Source: an uncultured bacterium
GTDB lineage: Bacteria; Bacillota; Clostridia; Lachnospirales; Lachnospiraceae
DNA: 18,786 bases
Direction of reading: 5' to 3'
NCBI GenBank assembly: GCA_945871045.1
Contig: CAMBUC010000007.1
Coordinates: forward strand, 1 to 18,786
Program-made: the position numbers and the translations under genes
Part shown: piece by piece, positions 13,835-18,786 of the stretch
Layout of the letters: the number at the start of each line of letters is the position of its first letter
Position numbering within the stretch: the stretch's first letter is position 1
The notes under the pieces: generated by a model
The model's input: the letters and a program-made list of their open reading frames with translations, nothing else
Databases searched by the model: none
Told to the model about the DNA's origin: nothing

Positions 13835-14610
13835 GCGTTATATCCGGTAATCTCTCCTACTGCATCTGTCAGACGCTCTAACTCATCCTTGATCTGATGG
13901 TTACAAGCACCGAAATCTGCTGCTAAAGAACCTACCTTATTCGCAACGATCGCGAATCCGCGTCCTGCCTCACCTGCTCTTGCAGACTCGATAGAAGCAT
14001 TCAGGGCAAGGATCTTCTGGTTTTTCTCAAGTTTGTCCAGATTCTTTGTATAAGCATTGATATTGTGAATATAAGATGCCACTTTATCAAATGTCTCTGC
14101 TGCTTTCTCATTGACAGACAGATCTTTGTTTTTATAATACTCTGCTTCAACCAGCAGATTGACAACCATTCCTAAAAGTTCTGCACCCATACGGATCTGC
14201 TCTTCGGAACTGACCGGAACCTTTGAAAGGGCCTCCACGTAAGAATCCGGATCAATCCCAAGTTCTTCTGCGATCTTGCGGAATTTTTCCTCCTCAGGCT
14301 CTTTCGGTAAGATCTGACCGCCGATCACCTTTCCGTAATAGGTACCATCAAGAACGATGTCCTTGCTGAAATCCATCAAACCGGCATGGCAGAAATATGT
14401 ATCTCTTCCTTCCTGATCGCATTTCACACAACGCTTTGCGCCTTCTGCGCTGCCTCTTGTATATTTTGTACAGAAATCGGTAAATCCGATCTCTCCTGTA
14501 ATATATTCACCTTTATCATCTAACGCGATGGCAGCCATCCCTGTGGCCTTTGACCATTCGGTTAAGATTTCTTCTAATTTTTTCAGATCAACAAACTCTC
14601 GAATATTCAT
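13831..14610 (-). CDS. Soluble mini-chemoreceptor: PocR sensory domain plus short MCP signalling domain
   Basis: Residues about 5-157 form a PocR domain, a ligand-binding module first described in the propanediol regulator PocR; C47, C61, C64 and C74 (KRCVKCDQEGRDTYFC) form the usual cysteine cluster. Residues about 165-255 are a short methyl-accepting chemotaxis signalling domain with the hairpin tip NQKILALNASIESARAGEAGRGFAIVANKV (198-226 region), the part that contacts CheA and CheW. There is no membrane helix or HAMP domain, so it is cytoplasmic. Whether it signals to CheA or serves only the coupled transporter is not known. AGGGGG precedes the start and a promoter lies at 14655-14682. 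The stop overlaps the transporter start by 4 bp. Confidence 0.9.
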   Translation of the reverse strand: MNIREFVDLKKLEEILTEWSKATGMAAIALDDKGEYITGEIGFTDFCTKYTRGSAEGAKRCVKCDQEGRDTYFCHAGLMDFSKDIVLDGTYYGKVIGGQILPKEPEEEKFRKIAEELGIDPDSYVEALSKVPVSSEEQIRMGAELLGMVVNLLVEAEYYKNKDLSVNEKAAETFDKVASYIHNINAYTKNLDKLEKNQKILALNASIESARAGEAGRGFAIVANKVGSLAADFGACNHQIKDELERLTDAVGEITGYNA

Positions 14611-14654
14611 TTGATTACCCCCTACTTCGTGTAATAAAGCCTTAAATATAATAT

Positions 14655-14682
14655 ATCATATCATATTTTCGCCTTAATTCAA
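14655..14682 (-). promoter_or_regulatory. Promoter of the PocR receptor-transporter operon
   Basis: Minus strand TTGAAT (14677-14682), 16-bp spacer, TATGAT (14655-14660), within a very AT-rich tract with a direct repeat TTAAGGC on either side (about 14638-14645 and 14670-14677). Confidence 0.5.
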
Positions 14683-14728
14683 ACATTATTTGACAATTTT
14701 CTATAGAAAGAATGCCTATTTTTTGACT

Positions 14729-14759
14729 AAAAAACCTCATCTTTCGATGAGGCTTTTTT
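14729..14759 (-). terminator. Intrinsic terminator of efp
   Basis: 7-bp stem (CCTCATC 14735-14741, GATGAGG 14746-14752) with loop TTTC, flanked by six A and six T, hence active on both strands; it lies 9 bp past the efp stop. Confidence 0.88.
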
Positions 14760-14767
14760 GTTGATTC

Positions 14768-15325
14768 TTATACTCTTGAAAGGTACTCGCCGGTACGTGT
14801 ATCGATCTTGATCACATCTCCCTGGTTAACGAATAACGGAACAGATACAGTTGCACCTGTCTCAACAGTAGCGGGCTTGGTAGCGCCGGTAGCTGTATCA
14901 CCCTTGAAGCCGGGTTCTGTCTCAGTGATCTCTAACTCTACAAAAAGCGGGGGCTCTACTGCGAACACGCTTCCGTTATGTGAACACATCTTAACCATCT
15001 CGTTCTCTTTCACGAACTTTAATGCATCGCCGATAGAAGCAGAATCCAAAGCGATCTGGTCATAGGTCTCTACGTCCATGAAGTAGAAAAGATCGCCATC
15101 TGCATACAGATACTGCATATCCTTACGATCAATACGTGCGGTAGGGCATTTCTCAGTGGGGCGGAAAGTCTTCTCAACTACACCACCACTCTTAATGTTC
15201 TTTAACTTTGTACGAACGAATGCTGCTCCCTTACCGGGTTTTACATGCTGAAACTCGATAATCTGGAAAATGTTTCCTTCTAATTCAATGGTAACACCAT
15301 TGCGGAAATCTCCTGCTGAAATCAT
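14768..15325 (-). CDS. efp: Translation elongation factor P
   Basis: EF-P (185 aa, the family's usual length) binds between the P and E sites of the ribosome and speeds peptide bonds at polyproline stretches. Three beta-barrel domains are evident: about 1-63, 66-126 and 130-185. The tip of domain I reads KPGKG with K32, the residue modified in many bacteria; the PGKG loop resembles the Bacillus and actinobacterial type rather than the beta-lysylated E. coli type. No modification gene is in the window. AAGGAGG precedes the start, and a promoter is at 15405-15433, giving a leader of about 70 nt. The downstream terminator ends the unit; rpiB lies upstream with no clear terminator, so readthrough is possible. 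Confidence 0.97.
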   Translation of the reverse strand: MISAGDFRNGVTIELEGNIFQIIEFQHVKPGKGAAFVRTKLKNIKSGGVVEKTFRPTEKCPTARIDRKDMQYLYADGDLFYFMDVETYDQIALDSASIGDALKFVKENEMVKMCSHNGSVFAVEPPLFVELEITETEPGFKGDTATGATKPATVETGATVSVPLFVNQGDVIKIDTRTGEYLSRV

Positions 15326-15404
15326 TGAATGATCCTCCTTAAATGTCTGTTCAAAATATCGACTGTCGGTGGCAAATCAAATTTTACGCACCATATCGTA
15401 ATTT

Positions 15405-15433
15405 ATGATACTATATACGACAGGTTATTTCAA
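15405..15433 (-). promoter_or_regulatory. Promoter of efp
   Basis: Minus strand TTGAAA (15428-15433), 17-bp spacer, TATCAT (15405-15410), about 80 bp before the efp start codon. Confidence 0.6.
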
Positions 15434-15476
15434 GTTTTTTTTGCTTTACACCTACAGAAATCACCAAAAAATGGCA

Positions 15477-15929
15477 TTATTTTCCAAATCTTTCCTCTTC
15501 ATTCAGGATCAGATCGATCCTGCGCTGATGACGCTCATCACCGGAAAAATCTGTTGTAAGGAATGTTTTTATGATATCTTTTGCCAGTTCTGCCCCCACA
15601 ATCCTTGCTCCGATGGCGATGACGTTTGCATTGTTATGCTCACGGATCAGCCGCGCAGATGCGGTATCCGAAACTGCTGCGGCACGGATGCCTTTTACTT
15701 TATTTGCTGCCAGCGAAATGCCAACACCGGTTCCACAGATCAGCACACCCAGATCTGCCTCTCCTGCTGCTACCAGTCTTCCGACTTTTTCTCCCGGGAT
15801 GGGGTAGTCCACAGGCTCTCCGATGGGTGCTCCTACATCGATAACTTCGTTTCCCAGTTCTTTGATCAGGTCAATGACCACTGTCTTTAATTCTCCTGCT
15901 GCATGATCGTTTCCAATTGCAATTTTCAT
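15477..15929 (-). CDS. rpiB: Ribose 5-phosphate isomerase B
   Basis: RpiB (150 aa) interconverts ribose 5-phosphate and ribulose 5-phosphate in the pentose phosphate pathway. Characteristic elements are GNDHAA (6-11), the DYP segment (41-43), the active-site Cys65 in LICGTGVGISLAANK, and RAAAVSD. Length is standard. It may also be annotated as a sugar-phosphate isomerase of the RpiB/LacA/LacB family; lack of a neighbouring lac-type partner favours RpiB. The ATG overlaps the yqeG TGA by 4 bp (ATGA), so translation is coupled, with AAAGGAG inside the end of yqeG as its binding site. Confidence 0.95.
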   Translation of the reverse strand: MKIAIGNDHAAGELKTVVIDLIKELGNEVIDVGAPIGEPVDYPIPGEKVGRLVAAGEADLGVLICGTGVGISLAANKVKGIRAAAVSDTASARLIREHNNANVIAIGARIVGAELAKDIIKTFLTTDFSGDERHQRRIDLILNEEERFGK

Positions 15930-16432
15930 AATGATGCTCCTTTTTTCTTATAAAAATGTAAGACGATACGTTCCAAGTACCGTTTCAATACAATCTGGAT
16001 CTCTTCCTTTGGATGGATCGGTTTTACAAGGATCGTATAGATCCCGGTGCGGTTTGCGCCCCACACATCCGTAAAGATCTGATCCCCTACAAAAAGCGTC
16101 GTATGTACGTCGGTTCCCATGCGTTTCATCGCCTGTTCGTAGCCACCGCTCTTTGGTTTTCCTGCTTTATATATATAAGTCGCTCCGACTACGGACTCGC
16201 AAAAACTTTTCACTCTGGGTTCCTTATTATTGGACAGGAGCACGCTTTGAAAACCAAGTTCCTGCAACTGTGCAAACAACTGTTTTGCGCGGTCATCTGC
16301 CGGCGCTCCGTGGGGTACAAGGGTATTGTCCACATCAAAGATGACGCCCCGATAGCCTTTTTTGTACCAGCCTTCAAAATTGATCTCGTAGGTCGAATCC
16401 ACATACTCTTTTGGATAAAAGGGTTCCAGCAT
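15926..16432 (-). CDS. yqeG: YqeG-family HAD phosphatase
   Basis: The product (168 aa) is a HAD-superfamily IIIA phosphatase, related to phosphatidylglycerolphosphate phosphatases of the YqeG/GEP4 type. HAD motifs: FDVDNTLV with D33 and D35 (motif I), LLSNN (65-69, motif II), K92 in KAGKP (motif III) and GDQIFTDV with D117 (motif IV). Bacillus YqeG has the same length and N-terminus. The start at 16432 follows AGGAGG by 8 bp; the open frame runs 54 codons further upstream, but that part lies across and beyond the promoter at 16464-16491 and should not be counted. It is coupled to rpiB by a 4-bp overlap. The physiological substrate is not proven by sequence. Confidence 0.92.
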   Translation of the reverse strand: MLEPFYPKEYVDSTYEINFEGWYKKGYRGVIFDVDNTLVPHGAPADDRAKQLFAQLQELGFQSVLLSNNKEPRVKSFCESVVGATYIYKAGKPKSGGYEQAMKRMGTDVHTTLFVGDQIFTDVWGANRTGIYTILVKPIHPKEEIQIVLKRYLERIVLHFYKKKGASL

Positions 16433-16463
16433 CTTTGCATCCTCCTGTTTTTTCGTACACCTT

Positions 16464-16491
16464 ATCTTACCACATCTTTTCTTTTTGGCAA
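16464..16491 (-). promoter_or_regulatory. Promoter of yqeG-rpiB
   Basis: Minus strand TTGCCA (16486-16491), 16-bp spacer, TAAGAT (16464-16469). The predicted start near 16457 supports the shorter YqeG reading frame. Confidence 0.6.
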
Positions 16492-16545
16492 GCAGATTTC
16501 TTTGCATTTTGTAAAGTACCTTTGAAAGATACGTTTTTACAAGTA

Positions 16546-16580
16546 CAGGCGGCTGCTCCCTTTCGGGATCACGCCGCCTG
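16546..16580 (-). terminator. Hairpin after the spore coat gene, probable terminator
   Basis: 8-bp GC-rich outer stem (CAGGCGGC 16546-16553, GCCGCCTG 16573-16580) enclosing a TCCC/GGGA stem with TTTC loop. It lies 15 bp past the coat gene stop. The following minus-strand sequence (TACTTGTAAAAACG) has only a poor T-tract, so termination may be partial. Confidence 0.55.
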
Positions 16581-16594
16581 CTTCTTTGGTCCAT

Positions 16595-17053
16595 TTACTT
16601 CATGGAGTTTACAGTTTTATACTTATAGAGCATTTCCGCATAATTCTGCTCTTCCACCTGAATGTCTGCCAGCAATTTTCTTACTGCCGGCTCGCTGAAA
16701 TTGAATACATTTGTGTTGTATTCGCTGGACGCAAGTTTCTCCGAACCGATACAGTCGGTTGCCAGGAAACAGTCATTCTTTTTGTCCTCTGTTTCTGACA
16801 TGCCGGTATAGGTTGCCTTGGGCTGGTAATCTGCGCCTGCTTTGCAGTTGCAATCGCAGCTGGGGATCGTTCCTTTTAACACTTCGCCAAGGGTATCGTA
16901 ATGCTTCTGCTGCTTCTGCTCCAGATCACTGAGCAGATCCTGCAGCACAGGGTCCTTTGCCTCGCTCTGGCTGCGGTGATATTTTTCTACCAAACCCTTT
17001 TCCTGTGTCTGGAGATCCTGGATGGCTGTTTTTTCTTTTTCTGTTAAGATCAT
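16595..17053 (-). CDS. CotF-like spore coat protein
   Basis: The product (152 aa) matches the clostridial spore coat protein family related to Coat_F. A first helical pair (about 3-60) starts ILTEKEKTAIQDLQTQEK and contains QQKHYDTL. A cysteine-bearing middle follows (C66, C68, C70, then KKNDCFLATDCIG with C95 and C101). The last helices include RKLLADIQVEEQNYAEMLYKYKTVN. The overall shape suggests a ferritin-like helical bundle without certain metal sites. Such proteins are made late in sporulation; the presence of the gene suggests a spore former, though some non-sporulating relatives keep it. The binding site is GAGAGG. No clear sigma-A promoter is upstream; CATAATAGA at about 17098-17106 (minus) is a poor resemblance to a sigma-K -10. 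Confidence 0.86.
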   Translation of the reverse strand: MILTEKEKTAIQDLQTQEKGLVEKYHRSQSEAKDPVLQDLLSDLEQKQQKHYDTLGEVLKGTIPSCDCNCKAGADYQPKATYTGMSETEDKKNDCFLATDCIGSEKLASSEYNTNVFNFSEPAVRKLLADIQVEEQNYAEMLYKYKTVNSMK

Positions 17054-17109
17054 AGCCTGTTACCTCTCTTTCCATATCATTTTGACATCTGTCGCACATC
17101 TATTATGCG

Positions 17110-17141
17110 AAAAAAAGCCCCCGGTTATTCACCGAAGGCTT
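17110..17141 (-). terminator. Intrinsic terminator of nrdR
   Basis: 11-bp stem with two G-U pairs (17115-17125 with 17131-17141), loop of 5, then seven T on the minus strand; 12 bp past the nrdR stop. Confidence 0.85.
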
Positions 17142-17152
17142 CCAATCATTCT

Positions 17153-17602
17153 TTATACCAACATTTTTTTCAATTCATTCATGAAGGTTTCCACATCCTT
17201 AAATTCACGATAAACAGATGCAAAACGTACATAAGCGACCGCATTGAGATCCTTTAATTTATCCATGATCAACTCACCGATAACGATACTGGGAATCTCT
17301 TTTTCCTCCCGGTTAAAGATCTCCGTCTCCACATCATCGATCAGACGGTTCATCTCTGCAACAGAGATCGGCAGTTTGTGACATGCACGAAGCACACCGG
17401 CCTCTATCTTGGAACGATCATATTGTTCCCGGTTGTTATCTTTCTTTACGATGATCAATGGGATCGTTTCTACCTTTTCATAGGTGGTGAAACGTTTTCC
17501 ACACTCATCACACAGACGGCGTCTGCGAATGGAATTATTGTCATCCGCCGGTCTGGAGTCGATCACTCTGGTATTTTCACTGCTGCAATACGGACACTTC
17601 AT
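17153..17602 (-). CDS. nrdR: Transcriptional repressor NrdR
   Basis: NrdR (149 aa) is a zinc-ribbon/ATP-cone repressor of ribonucleotide reductase genes; it senses ATP and dATP. The zinc ribbon uses C3, C6, C31 and C34 (MKCPYC and LCDEC). The ATP-cone domain covers about 46-136 (IIVKKDNNREQYDRSKIEAG through AYVRFASVYREF). The start at 17602 matches the family's MKCPYC and has AAAGGAG 8 bp upstream; the open frame extends 19 codons further without support. It lies 72 bp downstream of ychF with no terminator between, so the two are probably cotranscribed. No NrdR-box pair was noticed upstream. Confidence 0.96.
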   Translation of the reverse strand: MKCPYCSSENTRVIDSRPADDNNSIRRRRLCDECGKRFTTYEKVETIPLIIVKKDNNREQYDRSKIEAGVLRACHKLPISVAEMNRLIDDVETEIFNREEKEIPSIVIGELIMDKLKDLNAVAYVRFASVYREFKDVETFMNELKKMLV

Positions 17603-17674
17603 ATCTTTGCTCCTTTCATCAGGGACGTTCCTTCTGCCACGAGGAGCGCCCTTTGCCATGTAAGATTGTTCAGA

Positions 17675-18775
17675 TTATACGTTAAAGCGGAACAGGATCA
17701 CATCGCCATCTTTCACAACGTATTCCTTTCCTTCCATGCCAACGATTCCCTTTTCTCTGGCAGCTGCCAAACTGCCGTTGTCCAACAGATCCTGATAGTT
17801 TACGACCTCTGCTTTAATGAATCCGCGCTCAAAATCCGTATGGATCTTTCCTGCTGCCTGCGGTGCTTTTGTGCCTTTTTTGATCGTCCATGCGCGGCAC
17901 TCATCTTCTCCTGCCGTGAGGAAACTGATCAGTCCAAGCAGACTGTAACTTGCTGCTACCAGTTTATCAAGACCACTGGAAGTCACACCAAGGTCTGCAA
18001 GGAATTCCTCCTTTTCCTCATCAGAAAGCTCCGCCAACTCCTGCTCGATCTGGGCACAGATCACGAATACTTCCGCGTTCTCAGCCTTTGCCATCTCACG
18101 GACTCTTGCCACATGGGGATTTGACTCTCCATCCTCTGCCAAATCGTTTTCGTCAACATTTGCCGCATAGATCGTAGGCTTTGCAGTCAGAAGATTGTAT
18201 GATGCAAACCAAGCCTGTTTGTCCTCGTCATCGGGAACTTCAAAGGTACGTGCCATCTGATTGCTCTCTAAATGTGCTTTGACCGCCTCTAACAGTTCCA
18301 TCTCCTTTGCAAGAGTCTTGTCCATGCGCGCCTGCTTCTGCACCTTCTGGATCCTTCGCTCTAAGATCTCCAGATCGGAAAAGATCAATTCCAGATTGAT
18401 CGTCTCGATATCGCGGGCCGGATCGATGGAACCGTCTACATGAACAATATTGTCATCCTCAAAGCAACGCACAACGTGAACGATCGCATCTACCTCACGA
18501 ATGTTTGCAAGGAACTGGTTGCCAAGACCTTCCCCTTTACTGGCACCCTTTACCAGCCCCGCAATATCCACAAATTCAATGGTTGCGGGTGTCACCTTCT
18601 TTGTATTGTAAAGTTTTCCCAGTTTCTCGATACGCTCGTCCGGTACTGCTACAATACCTACGTTCGGATCGATGGTTGCGAAGGGATAGTTTGCAGCAAG
18701 AGCTCCTGCCTTGGTCAACGAGTTGAACAATGTACTTTTTCCGACGTTCGGAAGTCCGACGATGCCTAATTTCAT
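17675..18775 (-). CDS. ychF: Ribosome-associated P-loop NTPase YchF (OLA1 family)
   Basis: YchF (366 aa, family about 363) is an Obg-related NTPase that prefers ATP and associates with ribosomes. It has the P-loop GLPNVGKST (7-15), switch region ATIDPNVG, DIAGLVKGASKGEG, and NVDEND in place of the GTPase NKxD motif, which explains ATP preference in the family. A coiled-coil insert lies at about 130-180, and a C-terminal TGS domain at about 283-366 (FLTAGEDECRAWTIKKGTKAPQAAGKIHTDFERGFIKAEV). The gene is complete: AAGGAGG lies 4 bp before the ATG, at the window's right edge. Its promoter lies outside. Confidence 0.97.
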   Translation of the reverse strand: MKLGIVGLPNVGKSTLFNSLTKAGALAANYPFATIDPNVGIVAVPDERIEKLGKLYNTKKVTPATIEFVDIAGLVKGASKGEGLGNQFLANIREVDAIVHVVRCFEDDNIVHVDGSIDPARDIETINLELIFSDLEILERRIQKVQKQARMDKTLAKEMELLEAVKAHLESNQMARTFEVPDDEDKQAWFASYNLLTAKPTIYAANVDENDLAEDGESNPHVARVREMAKAENAEVFVICAQIEQELAELSDEEKEEFLADLGVTSSGLDKLVAASYSLLGLISFLTAGEDECRAWTIKKGTKAPQAAGKIHTDFERGFIKAEVVNYQDLLDNGSLAAAREKGIVGMEGKEYVVKDGDVILFRFNV

Positions 18776-18786
18776 ATATCCTCCTT

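Noticed and set aside
16433..16594. 54-codon N-terminal extension of YqeG
   Set aside because: The extension crosses the promoter at 16464-16491 and the GC-rich hairpin at 16546-16580. The family length and AGGAGG site both support the start at 16432.
17054..17110. Possible sigma-K promoter for the coat gene (AACC, then CATAATAGA)
   Set aside because: The -10 deviates from CATANNNTA, and the -35 lies inside the nrdR terminator loop; the match is too weak to annotate.

Overview
The window looks like chromosome from a spore-forming, low-to-moderate GC Firmicute of class Clostridia, most likely a Lachnospiraceae-type gut bacterium. The evidence is purine-rich AGGAGG-type ribosome binding sites on almost every gene, TTGACA/TATAAT-type promoters, intrinsic hairpin terminators, a clostridial CotF-like spore coat protein, NrdR, YqeG, RpiB and EF-P of Firmicutes type, a PGKG-loop EF-P, and a tmRNA tag ending LAYAA. 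No transposase, integrase, CRISPR array or phage gene was seen. It is mostly a housekeeping region with a few lineage-specific genes between conserved ones.

Layout. Positions 1-485 hold a hemerythrin-domain gene cut by the left edge (minus). Next is the RNA surveillance block, all minus: secG (3371-3613), rnr (1108-3231) and the tmRNA gene ssrA (643-985). SmpB, often found between rnr and ssrA, is absent here. On the plus strand follow a membrane-anchored CapA/PGA_cap-type protein (3760-4998), a pair of near-identical 56-bp palindromic repeats (5004-5167) and a divergent enolase (5238-6578). GreA (6583-7086, minus) converges on the enolase with 4 bp between the stops. Upstream of greA on the same strand is a 7-TM protein with degenerate GGDEF and EAL domains (7148-9049).

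The centre (9095-11240) holds the least familiar material: a small two-TM protein (9246-9680), a candidate small RNA with a consensus promoter and its own terminator (about 9684-9780, minus), an unknown 100-aa protein (9828-10130, minus), and a membrane protein whose N-terminus resembles sigma factor region 2 (10279-11160). The last two are driven by back-to-back promoters that appear to share one palindromic -35 hexamer. An AMP-forming acyl-CoA synthetase (11247-12884) follows from its own promoter.

The right third is all minus strand: ychF then nrdR; a CotF-like spore coat protein; yqeG translationally coupled to rpiB; efp; and a soluble PocR-domain mini-chemoreceptor translationally coupled to a DMT/EamA transporter.

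Functionally the conserved genes serve RNA and protein quality control (RNase R, tmRNA), protein export (SecG), transcription and translation (GreA, EF-P, YchF), nucleotide-reduction control (NrdR) and central carbon metabolism (enolase, RpiB). The most novel leads are the candidate sRNA, the membrane-tethered sigma-2-like protein with its shared divergent promoter, the degenerate c-di-GMP-type receptor, and the PocR mini-receptor/transporter pair. Starts of four genes were moved inward from the longest open frame because of promoter or ribosome-binding-site positions. All identifications come from reading the sequence; no database search was run.
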